A DNA stretch of 45,248 bases from Streptomyces sp. YIM 98790 (GTDB taxonomy: Bacteria > Actinomycetota > Actinomycetes > Streptomycetales > Streptomycetaceae). The notes beneath the pieces were generated by a model, which was not told where the DNA came from, made no database searches, and worked only from the letters and a program-made list of their open reading frames with translations. The stretch spans positions 1-45,248 of the forward strand of contig NZ_WTLH01000028.1 in NCBI RefSeq assembly GCF_011421595.1. Reading direction: 5' to 3'. A program made the translations under genes and the position numbers. Shown here piece after piece: positions 1-7,713 of the stretch (position 1 is its first letter; each line of letters begins with the position of its first letter).

Positions 1-503
1 AGCGGGTAGGCGAAGCCGCCGGCGGTGGTGGCGGTGGTGCGCCAGCCCATCACCCGGTCGCGGTCGCTGCCCCGGTAGAGGGCGAGCAGGGCGGCGGTGG
101 AGCAGGTGAAGACGGCGGCGGCGCCCACGCCGAGCAGCAGCCGGGTGGCCAGCAGGGCGGGGTAGGTGTCGGTGAGCATGCCGGCGCCTCCGCCGGCGCC
201 GTACAGGACCAGGCCGGCGGCGAGTGGCAGGCGGGGGCCGAGCCGGTCGGTGAGGCGGCCGGCGAGCGGGCTGGTCAGGGCGATGGCCAGGCTGTGGGTG
301 GTGAGCACCAGGCCGGCCTGGGCGCCGCTCAGTTCCAGGCTCTTGCGGATGACCTCGATGACCGGGGCGATGGTCATGCCGCCCATCACCCCGAGGGTGG
401 AGGCCAGCAGCAGCACGGTGAGCGCCGGGCGGCCGGGCCGGGTGCCACCTGCGGCGGTGCCGGTCTTGTGTTGCGGCGGGGTCTGGTCAACTGAGGGGTT
501 CAT
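1..503 (-). CDS. MFS transporter, N-terminal part (truncated by window edge)
   Basis: The first 167 codons of a major facilitator superfamily exporter lie on the minus strand and run off the left edge. The ATG at 503 follows a GGAGAGGAAG ribosome site. After a Pro/Gly/Thr-rich cytoplasmic tail come hydrophobic helices with the motifs expected of MFS helices 1-4: a glycine-rich helix 1 (TLGVMGGMTIAP), the motif-A type loop GRLTDRLGPRLPL between helices 2 and 3, and an arginine-bearing helix 4. It is divergent from a TetR gene, the usual arrangement for a drug or metabolite efflux pump under local repression. The substrate cannot be told. Confidence 0.85.
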   Translation of the reverse strand, partial: MNPSVDQTPPQHKTGTAAGGTRPGRPALTVLLLASTLGVMGGMTIAPVIEVIRKSLELSGAQAGLVLTTHSLAIALTSPLAGRLTDRLGPRLPLAAGLVLYGAGGGAGMLTDTYPALLATRLLLGVGAAAVFTCSTAALLALYRGSDRDRVMGWRTTATTAGGFAYP

Positions 504-589
504 CCGGTTACTTCCTCTCCTCCGGTATGCGGCGCGGTGAGCTGATGGGTGAGGAGGGTCGGGAGGGCAGACCCCCGGCCGCTAAATTA

Positions 590-638
590 CGGTATCCAGT
601 ACCGATTAGTCATCAGTTCCGTATGGAATCGGATACCG
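590..638. promoter_or_regulatory. Inverted repeats between the MFS and tetR genes, likely TetR operator
   Basis: The 157-base divergent intergenic region is AT-richer than its surroundings. It contains CGGTATCC (590-597) and its exact reverse complement GGATACCG (631-638). A smaller dyad CGGTA-TCCAG-TACCG lies at 590-604 and TTCC-GTAT-GGAA at 617-628. Such stacked dyads between divergent tetR and exporter genes are typical TetR operators; the assignment is by position and symmetry only. Confidence 0.55.
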
Positions 639-660
639 ATCAGCAGGTGTCCGTTAGCCT

Positions 661-1344
661 GTGCCGGTGGACAGCGGGCACCCGGAACCGGAAGGCAGCG
701 GCCTGAGCCTGCGGGAGCGCAAGAAGCAGCGCACCCGCCGGCTTCTCGCGGACACCGCGCTGCGGCTGTTCGGCGAACGCGGCTTCGACCGGGTGACGCT
801 GGAGGAACTGACCGCCCATGCCGAGGTCGGCCGCACCACCTTCTTCCGCTACTACGCGAGCAAGGAGGATGTGGCGATGGCCGCCGAGGGCGAGCTGTGG
901 GACGCCTATGTGGCCCGCTTCGCCCGGCACACCGGTCCCGGGCCGGCGCTCACGGCGCTGCGGGCCTGTCTGACGCAGACCATCCTGGCCATGCCCGCCG
1001 GCTGGGACCGCCGCTTTGTCGCCTCCCGCCGGCTGGCCGCGGGCACCCCGGTGCTGCACCACCACAGCCTGGTCTCCTCCATGCGGACCGCGCAGCGGCT
1101 CATCGAGGTGCTGGAGCGGCGCCTGGACACCGACAGCCGTGAAGACGTCCGGCTGCGGCTGCTGGGCGAACTGGCACTGGGCGCTTGGCGCTGCGGGGCA
1201 CGCAACTGGGTCGCCGGCCGCGGCGAGCACGAGACCCCGGTGGCCGCCCGCCGCCCCGGCCACGGCGGACCGGCCCTGCTCGCCCGCCGGGTGGAGGAGT
1301 CCTTCGACGCCATCCCCGCCGCCCTGGCCCTGGATCTGCCCTGA
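661..1344 (+). CDS. TetR family transcriptional regulator
   Basis: A 227-residue protein with a TetR_N helix-turn-helix at about residues 25-70 (LLADTALRLFGERGFDRVT, then VGRTTFFRYYASKED), followed by an all-alpha ligand-binding half. The GTG at 661 gives the longest reading frame. A start nearer the conserved block is possible because the first 15 residues are not conserved in the family. It is divergent from the MFS exporter at the window edge and probably represses it and itself through the dyads at 590-638. The ligand is unknown. Confidence 0.9.
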   Translation: MPVDSGHPEPEGSGLSLRERKKQRTRRLLADTALRLFGERGFDRVTLEELTAHAEVGRTTFFRYYASKEDVAMAAEGELWDAYVARFARHTGPGPALTALRACLTQTILAMPAGWDRRFVASRRLAAGTPVLHHHSLVSSMRTAQRLIEVLERRLDTDSREDVRLRLLGELALGAWRCGARNWVAGRGEHETPVAARRPGHGGPALLARRVEESFDAIPAALALDLP

Positions 1345-1372
1345 GCCGCAGGGCCGCCCGCTGCTCGACGGG

Positions 1373-1403
1373 TTGTGAATCTACCCTGACGTGAGGGTAG
1401 GTT
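1373..1403 (+). promoter_or_regulatory. MerR-type promoter of merR1-prfC
   Basis: A perfect 7-bp inverted repeat, CTACCCT-GACGTG-AGGGTAG (1381-1400), lies between a -35 TTGTGA (1373-1378) and a -10 TAGGTT (1398-1403). The spacer is 19 bp, the over-long spacing that MerR-family activators correct by distorting DNA. This is the best copy of an element repeated at seven other places up to 16.97 kb. Confidence 0.75.
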
Positions 1404-1451
1404 TTGTTTGTCGGTGAGGATGCCGGACGGGCGAGTGACGGGACGGTGGCC

Positions 1452-1922
1452 ATGGCCGGGCGGCTGATGAGGATCGGCGAGGCGGCACGGCTGGCGGGGC
1501 TGTCGGTGCGGACCGTGCGCCATTACGAGGACGTCGGTGTGGTGGTCCCCGCGTCGCGCAGGCCGGGCGGGTTCCGGCTGTATGCGCAGGCCGATGTGCG
1601 GCGGCTTTCCCTGGCCCGCCGGATGCGGCTGCTGGGTTTCGGCCTACGGGACATTCGCGCCCTGCTGGCCGTCCTGGACGGTCTGCCGCCCGAGCAGCAT
1701 GGTGTGGAAACCGCCGCGCCGGCGGCGGAGCAGACACGCGAGGAACTGGTGGACATGTTGCGTTCGTACTGGGTGGCGGCCGATGCGCGCTGCGAGGAGT
1801 TGCGGCGGGAGCTGGCTGCGGCCGAGCAGGTGGCCCGTTCCCTGCACATCGCCTTGGCCCGCGCGGTCGCGGGTCCGGGTGCCGCTGTGCCGGGCACGGT
1901 CGCGGAAGGCGCCGCCCGGTGA
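1452..1922 (+). CDS. MerR family transcriptional regulator (MerR1)
   Basis: A MerR-type activator of 156 residues. The winged helix-turn-helix spans about residues 6-75 (MRIGEAARLAGLSVRTVRHYEDVGVV, GGFRLYAQADVRRL, RRMRLLGFGLRDIRALL) and is followed by a long dimerisation helix. There is no CX2C or C-terminal Cys pair, so it is not an obvious metal or SoxR-type sensor. The frame stays open back to a TTG at 1404, but that overlaps the -10 element, so I place the start at ATG 1452 behind a GGGACGG stretch; ATG 1467 is the alternative. It overlaps prfC by four bases (GTGA) and so is co-transcribed and probably coupled. It is the best candidate to bind the repeated palindrome, including its own. 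Confidence 0.88.
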   Translation: MAGRLMRIGEAARLAGLSVRTVRHYEDVGVVVPASRRPGGFRLYAQADVRRLSLARRMRLLGFGLRDIRALLAVLDGLPPEQHGVETAAPAAEQTREELVDMLRSYWVAADARCEELRRELAAAEQVARSLHIALARAVAGPGAAVPGTVAEGAAR

Positions 1923-3523
1923 GCGGGCAGGGGCCGGGGACGGCGGCCGGGGAGGCGGCCCGGCGGCGGACCTTCGCGGTGATCTCGCATCCGGACGCGG
2001 GCAAGTCCACCCTGACCGAGGCGCTGGCCCTGCACGCCCGTGCCATCACCGAGGCGGGTGCGGTGCACGGCAAGGCCGGGCGGCGCGGGGTGTCCTCGGA
2101 CTGGATGGAGATGGAGCGCGCCCGGGGCATCTCGGTCACCTCCGCGGTGCTCCAGTTCGACTACCGCGGCCGGGTGCTCAATCTGCTGGACACTCCGGGC
2201 CACGCGGACTTCTCCGAGGACACCTACCGGGTGCTGGCGGCGGTGGACTGCGCGGTGATGCTGATCGACGCCGCCAAGGGCCTGGAGGAGCAGACCCGCA
2301 AGCTGTTCGACGTCTGCCGGCACCGCGGCATCCCGGTGATCACCTTCATCAACAAGTGGGACCGGCCCGGCCGCGAGGCGCTGGAGCTGCTGGATGAGAT
2401 CGAGCGCGAGTTCGGTCTGCGGCCCACCCCCGTGACCTGGCCAGTTGGGATCGCCGGATACCTGCGCGGGCTGGTCGATGTGCGCGAGCCGGATGCGATG
2501 CTGCGCTACGCCCGCACCCCGGGCGGCGCGCAGCAGGCCGTCGAGGAGCGGGTCGATGCCGAGCGGGCGGCCTTCGAGGAGGGCGCGGACTGGGCGCAGG
2601 CGGCCGAGGAGCTGGAGCTGCTGGCGGCCGACGGCGCGGTGCACGACCAGGACGGTTTCCTGGGCGGGGCCTCGACCCCGGTGTTCTTCGGCGCCGCCCT
2701 GCCCAACATCGGGGTGCGGCTGCTGCTGGACGCCATCGTGGACCTGGCCCCGGCGCCCGCGCCACGGGAACTGGCCGGCGGCGGGCGGCGCCCGCTGGAG
2801 GAGGAGTTCTCCGGCCTGGTCTTCAAGGTGCAGGCCAACATGGACCCCGCACACCGCGACCGGATCGCCTTCCTGCGCGTGTGCTCGGGAGTTTTCCGGC
2901 GTGGCATGACCGTCACCCGCGCCGCCTCGGGGCGGCCGTTCGCCACCAAGTACGCGCACAGCGTCTTCGGCCAGGACCGCTCCATGGTGGACACCGCCTA
3001 CCCGGGCGATGTGGTCGGCCTGGTCAACGCCACCGCCCTGCGGGTCGGTGACACCTTGCACGCCGGGCCGCCGGCCGCGTTCCCGCCGCTGCCCACCTTC
3101 GCACCCGAGCACTTCGCCATCGCCCGGCCGAAGGACATCGGCAGGTCCAAGCAGTTCCGCCGCGGCATCGACCAGCTCGACGAGGAAGGCGTGGTGCAGG
3201 TCCTGGTCTCCGACGCCCGGGGCGAGCAGGCCCCGGTGCTGGCCGCGGTCGGGCCCATGCAGTTCGACGTCGTCGCCCACCGCATGGCCGGCGAGTTCGC
3301 CGCCCCCATCACCCTGGAGACGCTGCCCTACCGCCTCGCCCGCGCCACCGATGCCACCGGGGGAGAGCAGCTCAACCGCTCCCGCCTGGTGCGCGGCGAA
3401 GCCCTGGTCCGCCGCCGCGACAAGCAGGTGCTGGCCCTCTTCCCCGACACCTGGCAGGCCGCCTCCTTCGAGCGAGCCTTCCCCGACAGCCCCCTGGAAC
3501 CACTCCTCGCCGCCCACCAGTAG
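1919..3523 (+). CDS. prfC: Peptide chain release factor 3 (RF3)
   Basis: A 534-residue translational GTPase, the usual RF3 length. It carries G1 SHPDAGKST (23-31), the switch block WMEMERARGISVTS (62-75), G3 DTPGH (91-95), G4 NKWDR and the RF3-specific C-terminal domains (FSGLVFKVQANMDPAHRDRIAFLRVCSG). RF3 recycles RF1/RF2 after termination and takes part in post-peptidyl-transfer quality control on the ribosome. GTG start 1919 overlaps the merR1 stop. RF3 is dispensable and patchily distributed in bacteria, and being tied to a MerR regulator suggests induction by stress or antibiotics (inference). Confidence 0.95.
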   Translation: MSGQGPGTAAGEAARRRTFAVISHPDAGKSTLTEALALHARAITEAGAVHGKAGRRGVSSDWMEMERARGISVTSAVLQFDYRGRVLNLLDTPGHADFSEDTYRVLAAVDCAVMLIDAAKGLEEQTRKLFDVCRHRGIPVITFINKWDRPGREALELLDEIEREFGLRPTPVTWPVGIAGYLRGLVDVREPDAMLRYARTPGGAQQAVEERVDAERAAFEEGADWAQAAEELELLAADGAVHDQDGFLGGASTPVFFGAALPNIGVRLLLDAIVDLAPAPAPRELAGGGRRPLEEEFSGLVFKVQANMDPAHRDRIAFLRVCSGVFRRGMTVTRAASGRPFATKYAHSVFGQDRSMVDTAYPGDVVGLVNATALRVGDTLHAGPPAAFPPLPTFAPEHFAIARPKDIGRSKQFRRGIDQLDEEGVVQVLVSDARGEQAPVLAAVGPMQFDVVAHRMAGEFAAPITLETLPYRLARATDATGGEQLNRSRLVRGEALVRRRDKQVLALFPDTWQAASFERAFPDSPLEPLLAAHQ

Positions 3524-3529
3524 CCCGCG

Positions 3530-3549
3530 TTACCCTGACGCGACGGAAG
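3530..3549 (+). promoter_or_regulatory. MerR-type operator (degenerate right arm) before the zinc-ribbon gene
   Basis: TTACCCT-GACGCG-ACGGAAG, seven bases after the prfC stop and 49 before the next ATG. The left arm plus the GAC of the spacer match the merR1 and helD sites (TACCCTGACG shared); the right arm has diverged, and the -10 position reads AAGAGG instead of TAGAGT. It is the weakest of the eight sites on its own merits. Confidence 0.45.
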
Positions 3550-3597
3550 AGGCCGACCGCGTTCCCGGACCGCGGCGGGACAGAGCACAGGAGAGCC

Positions 3598-4380
3598 ATG
3601 GCATCGGCGCTGCGCTGTCCCTCCTGCGACGAGCAGGAGGATCTGACCGGCACCCCGCGCGGGGAGGACATCCTCGTCACCTGCGGCGTCTGCGGTGCGC
3701 AGTGGCTACGCGGCGGCCTTCGCTGTGCCACCTGCGGGCGGGCCGATCTCGTCGAGCGGCCCCAGGCCATGACCCGCTACTCGCGCGGCACTCAGCTGTC
3801 CATCATCGGCTGGCGGCAGCTGCCGCTGTGCCCGCACTGCGACGCCCAGGCGCTCCAGGCGTCCCTGGAGGGCAACCAGCCGGTGCCCGCCTCCTACGTC
3901 GCCGCCGCCCTCCACCCCGGACAAGACACCCGCCCGGCCGCTGCCCGGCCGCCGCAGTGGAAACCCGAACCTGCTCTGCCGCCGGTTTCTCCGCCCCCGC
4001 CGACCGCCGCACCACCGTCGGCATCCGACCGCAAGGCGCCCCCGCGCACCCGCCGCTCCCTCCCGCCGCAACCCAAGGCCGACCCGGCCACGGTGCCGAC
4101 CGTCCGCCAGGCCATCCAGGCGTTCCTCACCCAGGCATCAGGAGATGTCGATCACACCGCGATGCTGCTGCTGGGCACCCACCTCGGCTCCGCCGCCCGG
4201 CTGTCGGTCCTGGACGAGGCGGACGCCGCGCAGAACCTGGCGGCCTGGTTCGCCCGCGTCTGGCAGGACCGGGACGCCCAGGCCGCACAGCGCTCCCGGG
4301 AGACCCTGTGCCGGGCCGCCGACTTCTGGGGAGCACACGGCTGGCTTACCTCCGACCCCGCCGCACGCTTGCGCCACTGA
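3598..4380 (+). CDS. Zinc-ribbon protein of unknown function
   Basis: A 260-residue protein with ATG 3598 behind AGGAG. Residues 1-80 hold paired Cys knuckles (CPSC, CGVC, CATC, CPHC), so at least two structural zinc ribbons. Residues 115-165 are a Pro/Ala-rich linker, and 170-260 form an Ala-rich helical domain. There are no membrane segments and no enzyme motif. I do not recognise a named family for the C-terminal half. It lies downstream of prfC and has its own candidate MerR-type operator. A nucleic-acid or protein-binding role is plausible from the ribbons but not shown. Confidence 0.75.
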   Translation: MASALRCPSCDEQEDLTGTPRGEDILVTCGVCGAQWLRGGLRCATCGRADLVERPQAMTRYSRGTQLSIIGWRQLPLCPHCDAQALQASLEGNQPVPASYVAAALHPGQDTRPAAARPPQWKPEPALPPVSPPPPTAAPPSASDRKAPPRTRRSLPPQPKADPATVPTVRQAIQAFLTQASGDVDHTAMLLLGTHLGSAARLSVLDEADAAQNLAAWFARVWQDRDAQAAQRSRETLCRAADFWGAHGWLTSDPAARLRH

Positions 4381-4719
4381 TCCCCGACGGCCGGCAAGAA
4401 CCGGGGGGCGACCCCTGGCGGGACCACCCCCCGCGGCTGCACCAGTCCACGGCGCTACCGCTCACACCCTATCCCCGCGTAAGACACTGCCCGTTCAGTG
4501 ACGGTCGGCCTGGCCGTGATCCCCTTGTGCTGCGGCTGCCGCGCCGGCCCTGCGCCTCCGGCAACTCTCCACTTGCGTTAGAGTGGCAGGCGCTTGCCGA
4601 CAGGATCGGCCTGCTTCCGGCAGCCGTTCCCGGGCGGCCCTCCGCAAACCCTCCGTGTGCTGCCCGGGAACGGCCGCACCACCCCCGCCCCCGCCACTGG
4701 ACCTGAACCGAGGAAAGGC
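4381..4719 (+). other. Intergenic region with the long leader of the DUF2795 gene
   Basis: About 340 bases without a credible gene. It contains a C/G-rich stretch with no clear terminator hairpin, then the MerR-type operator at 4562-4581. About 135 bases follow between the predicted -10 and the ATG at 4720, long enough for leader regulation, although I see no known riboswitch fold. Confidence 0.5.
4562..4584 (+). promoter_or_regulatory. MerR-type operator/promoter of the DUF2795 gene
   Basis: CAACTCT-CCACTT-GCGTTAG (4562-4581) with -10 TAGAGT (4579-4584). The inner dyad ACTCT (4564-4568)/AGAGT (4580-4584) is perfect. It shares GCGTTA and ACTCT in the same register with the site at 10333, and 16 of 22 positions with the site at 8693 (minus strand). 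There is no good -35, as expected for an activator-dependent promoter. Confidence 0.6.
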
Positions 4720-4950
4720 ATGACGAACGACGCCACCACCGCGCCCGAGGTCACCCGCATGGAAATCGCCGACCACCTGGCCGGCGCCTTCCCCCAGGAC
4801 GGCGGACTGGACCGCGACGCCCTGCTGGCCGCCGCGGCCTGCGCCCGGCCCGAGGTCCTGACCATCCTGCGCACCCTGCCCGAGCAGCGCCGCTACACCA
4901 CCCTGCGCCAGCTCTGGGAAGACCTGCCCCACATCCCGGTCGAACACTGA
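4720..4950 (+). CDS. DUF2795 family small protein
   Basis: A 76-residue acidic protein, ATG 4720 behind AGGAAAGG. The pattern EIADHLAGAFPQDGGLDRDALLAAA...VLTILRTLP...YTTLRQLWEDLP matches DUF2795, a small helical domain common in actinomycetes. No biochemical role is established. It is followed after 37 bases by another small gene in the same direction, so the two probably form an operon driven from the site at 4562. Confidence 0.75.
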   Translation: MTNDATTAPEVTRMEIADHLAGAFPQDGGLDRDALLAAAACARPEVLTILRTLPEQRRYTTLRQLWEDLPHIPVEH

Positions 4951-4987
4951 CCCGCGCCGGCCGGACACCCTTAGAGAGCCCACAGCG

Positions 4988-5227
4988 ATGACCCAGTTCC
5001 GAATCGACCTGAAGGACGGCAGCAACACCGTCGTCGAAGCCGACCTCGCCGCGCACACCCGTGCCGGAGAGATCGTTTTCGAGACCGGGACCACCGACAC
5101 CGACTGGACGCGCCTGGCCCGCTACCGTGCCGAGGACGTCACCGCCGTCTACCGCCGCGGCCCCGCCACCGACGGCACCCCCGCCTGGACCCGCCAGCCC
5201 ACGGCCGGCCCCTGGTGGTGCTACTGA
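4988..5227 (+). CDS. Small hypothetical protein ending in WWCY
   Basis: A 79-residue protein beginning MTQFRIDLKDGSNTVVEAD and ending in an aromatic tail with a Cys (GPWWCY). The N-terminal half looks like a short beta-sheet fold (alternating hydrophobics, YRAEDVTAVYRRG) and has no signal or membrane segment. The start ATG 4988 has only a weak GAGAG upstream. It is convergent with the second merR gene. The function is unknown. Confidence 0.6.
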   Translation: MTQFRIDLKDGSNTVVEADLAAHTRAGEIVFETGTTDTDWTRLARYRAEDVTAVYRRGPATDGTPAWTRQPTAGPWWCY

Positions 5228-5302
5228 CCGCGTCAGCACTCCCGGCCGACGCCTGGGCCCTTCATCAGCGCGGCACCCGACCTCGCCGGGCCCCGGCCCA
5301 GG

Positions 5303-5707
5303 TCAGGTGGTGTGCAGGCGGCGGAGGAGGGTGGCGGCGAAGTCCTCGGCGGCCAGCAGGCGGGCGCGCAGCGTTTCGCAGCGGGCCTCGGTGATCTTGT
5401 GGTAGGCGTCCAGGCGTTCGTGCAGCCGTTCCCATTCACCGGCGTCCAGGCTTGCGTCGTCGGCGGTGAGGCGGTCGAGAAGCTGGAGGAGTTCGCGCAT
5501 CTCCTCCAGGGAGAAGTCCAGCGGCTTCATGCGCCGTACCACCATCAGCCGTTCGATGTCGGCCTCGGTGTAGAGGCGGAAGCCGCCCTTGCTGCGGGCG
5601 GAGGGTGTCACCAGGCCGACGCTTTCGTAGTGGCGGATGGTCCGCAGCGACAGACCGGTCCGCTCGGCGACTTCACCGATCTGCATCCGCCGCTGCTTGC
5701 TCGTCAC
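5303..5707 (-). CDS. MerR family transcriptional regulator (MerR2)
   Basis: About 134 residues from GTG 5707; the frame also has an ATG at 5740. The MerR core reads MQIGEVAERTGLSLRTIRHYESVGLV, GGFRLYTEADIERL and RRMKPLDFSLEEMRELL, then a dimerisation helix with one Cys (ITEARCETLRARLLAAEDFA). It aligns end to end with MerR1, including the ARCE(E/T)LR segment, so the two are paralogs and may read similar operators. It is divergent from the sulP permease, with a palindrome between them at 5837-5856. No metal-binding Cys cluster is visible. Confidence 0.88.
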   Translation of the reverse strand: MTSKQRRMQIGEVAERTGLSLRTIRHYESVGLVTPSARSKGGFRLYTEADIERLMVVRRMKPLDFSLEEMRELLQLLDRLTADDASLDAGEWERLHERLDAYHKITEARCETLRARLLAAEDFAATLLRRLHTT

Positions 5708-5836
5708 GCCTTGGGTCCTCTCGTCTCTGTCATGCCGCATGTCTGTGGCGCCCCTGGTGGCGGTGGCGGCCCGGTGAGATCAATCACAGGCTCTGCTCCC
5801 GGTTTTACCTGTGCTTCACAGCTCTGTCGCCGATCT

Positions 5837-5859
5837 CTCCCCCTTGGTGAGGGTAGAGT
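5837..5859 (+). promoter_or_regulatory. MerR-type operator/promoter of sulP
   Basis: CTCCCCC-TTGGTG-AGGGTAG (5837-5856) with -10 TAGAGT (5854-5859). The right arm is identical to the merR1 operator; the left arm matches at five of seven bases, and an outer CTCT/AGAG extends the symmetry. Because the site lies between divergent merR2 and sulP it could serve both. Confidence 0.6.
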
Positions 5860-6061
5860 GATCGGCGGACATCCTGTTCCGGCCTGGTGCCGGTGGCGGT
5901 GTCCCGTCACCCGGGGCGGCCCACCCTATGCCGCCGGGTGGCGCCCGACAGCTTGCGGGCAATGATGCCCGACCGGCGGCCGGTGGCCGCCGACTCTTCC
6001 CGGTTCTCCCAGCGGGTCCGCGTCGATGCGGGTTCCCGCGAATCCCGGATTTTTCTCCACA

Positions 6062-6081
6062 CCGCTCCCTGCGGGGAGCGG
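6062..6081 (+). promoter_or_regulatory. Stable hairpin in the sulP leader
   Basis: CCGCTCCC (6062-6069)-TGCG-GGGAGCGG (6074-6081) forms an 8-bp GC stem inside the roughly 270-base leader between the predicted sulP promoter and the ATG at 6136. It could be an attenuator or an RNA-processing element. No U-tract follows, so a plain terminator is less likely. Confidence 0.4.
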
Positions 6082-6135
6082 ACGCACGCCTGCGCGCGGC
6101 CGGTTGCCGCCGTGCGCCCGAACGGAAACGGACGT

Positions 6136-7647
6136 ATGTCCTCTGCGCTGCCTCCGGCTGCCAAGCCGCGCCTGTCCCTGCGTTACCGTCCCTCGTTCCT
6201 GGCCTCGCCGAAGGTGCTGCGCACCGAGGTGCTGGCGGGCCTGGTGGTCGCGCTGGCGCTGATCCCCGAGGCGATCTCGTTCTCGATCATCGCCGGGGTC
6301 GACCCGTCCGTGGGGCTGTTCGCGTCCTTCACCATGGCGGTGGTGATCTCGGTCGTCGGCGGGCGCTCGGCGATGATCTCCGCCGCCACCGGGGCGATGG
6401 CCCTGGTCATCGCGCCGCTGAACCACAACTACGGCCTGGGCCACCTGATCGGCGCGGTGATCCTGGGCGGGCTGATGCAGATCGCGCTGGGCGCGGTCGG
6501 GGTGGCCCGGCTGATGCGGTTCGTGCCGCGCAGCGTGATGGTCGGCTTCGTCAACGCCCTGGCGATTCTGATCTTCCTGGCCCAGGTGCCGGAGCTGACC
6601 GATGTGCCCTGGCCGGTCTATCCGCTGGTGGTGGCCGGCCTGGCCATGATGATTTTCTTCCCGAGGCTGACGAAGGCCGTTCCGGCCCCGCTGGTGTCCA
6701 TCGTCATCCTGACGGTGATCACCGTCGCCGCAGGGATCGCCGTGCCCACCGTCGGCGACAAGGGCGAACTGCCCTCTGCCCTGCCGGTCCCCGGCCTGCC
6801 GGACATGCCCTTCACCCTGGAGGCGCTGACGACGATCGCGCCTTACGCCTTCGCCTTCGCGCTGGTGGGGCTGATGGAATCGCTGATGACGGCCAAGCTG
6901 GTGGACGACATCACCGACACCCACTCGAACAAGACCCGCGAATCCATCGGCCAGGGCATCGCCAACATCGTCACCGGCTTCTTCGGCGGCATGGGCGGCT
7001 GCGCCATGATCGGCCAGACCATGATCAACGTGAAGACCGCCGGGGCCCGCACCCGCGCCTCGACCTTCCTGGCCGGGGTCTTCCTGATGGTGCTGTGCAT
7101 CACCTTCGGACCCGTGGTCTCCGACATCCCGATGGCCGCCCTGGTCGCGGTGATGATCCTGGTCTCCTTCGCCACCTTCGACTGGCACTCCATCGCCCCC
7201 AAGACCCTGCGCCGCCTGCCGATCGGCGAGACCGTGGTCATGACGGTCACCGTCGCCGTGGTGGTGGCCACCCACAACCTCGCCATCGGCGTCATCGCCG
7301 GGGTGATCACCGCGATGGTGGTCTTCGCCCGCCAGGTCGCCCACCTCGCCCAGGTCACCGGCGTGGTCGACCCCGACGGCAGCCAGGTGGTCTACGCGGT
7401 CACCGGGGAGCTGTTCTTCGCCTCCTCCAACGATCTCGTCTACCAGTTCGACTACGCGAACGACCCCGACGAGGTCGTGATCGACCTCTCCGACGCCCAC
7501 ATCTGGGACGCCTCCTCCGTCGCCGCCCTGGACGCCATCGAGACCAAATACGCGGCGCGGGGCAAGAAGGTGACCATCATCGGCCTCAACAAACCCAGCG
7601 CGGAGATGCACAAGAAGCTGGCGGGCCAGCTCACCGGCACCCACTGA
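6136..7647 (+). CDS. SulP family anion permease (sulfate permease-like) with STAS domain
   Basis: A 503-residue inner-membrane transporter. The SulP core (about residues 20-400) has the signature start LAGLVVALALIPEAISFSIIAGVDPSVGLFAS, the Sulfate_transp block and about ten to twelve hydrophobic helices. A C-terminal STAS domain (about 415-500: VTGELFFASSNDLVYQ, VVIDLSDAHIWDASSVAALDAIETKYAARGKKVTIIGLN) follows. The frame is open further upstream, but ATG 6136 begins the conserved part. The family moves sulfate, bicarbonate or other anions; the substrate here is not provable. A MerR-type promoter and a 270-base leader precede it. Confidence 0.92.
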   Translation: MSSALPPAAKPRLSLRYRPSFLASPKVLRTEVLAGLVVALALIPEAISFSIIAGVDPSVGLFASFTMAVVISVVGGRSAMISAATGAMALVIAPLNHNYGLGHLIGAVILGGLMQIALGAVGVARLMRFVPRSVMVGFVNALAILIFLAQVPELTDVPWPVYPLVVAGLAMMIFFPRLTKAVPAPLVSIVILTVITVAAGIAVPTVGDKGELPSALPVPGLPDMPFTLEALTTIAPYAFAFALVGLMESLMTAKLVDDITDTHSNKTRESIGQGIANIVTGFFGGMGGCAMIGQTMINVKTAGARTRASTFLAGVFLMVLCITFGPVVSDIPMAALVAVMILVSFATFDWHSIAPKTLRRLPIGETVVMTVTVAVVVATHNLAIGVIAGVITAMVVFARQVAHLAQVTGVVDPDGSQVVYAVTGELFFASSNDLVYQFDYANDPDEVVIDLSDAHIWDASSVAALDAIETKYAARGKKVTIIGLNKPSAEMHKKLAGQLTGTH

Positions 7648-7684
7648 ACCGGGGAACGGCCGGCCGTCACCGCACGAAGCGGCG

Positions 7685-7706
7685 CCGCCCGCGGGGACGC
7701 GGGCGG
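7685..7706. terminator. Hairpin between convergent genes
   Basis: CCGCCCGC-GGGGAC-GCGGGCGG, an 8-bp perfect stem between the sulP stop and the stop of the convergent downstream gene. It probably acts as a bidirectional terminator. There is no T-tract, as is common in high-GC genomes. Confidence 0.6.
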
Positions 7707-7713
7707 GGGCCGC

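Noticed and set aside
1404..1451. TTG 1404 as the merR1 start
   Set aside because: It overlaps or immediately follows the predicted -10 element, so it would not be in the transcript.
5887..6135. An 83-residue N-terminal extension of the SulP protein
   Set aside because: The frame is open but its Arg/Pro-rich sequence is unlike SulP N-termini, and the predicted promoter lies just upstream. It is better read as a leader.
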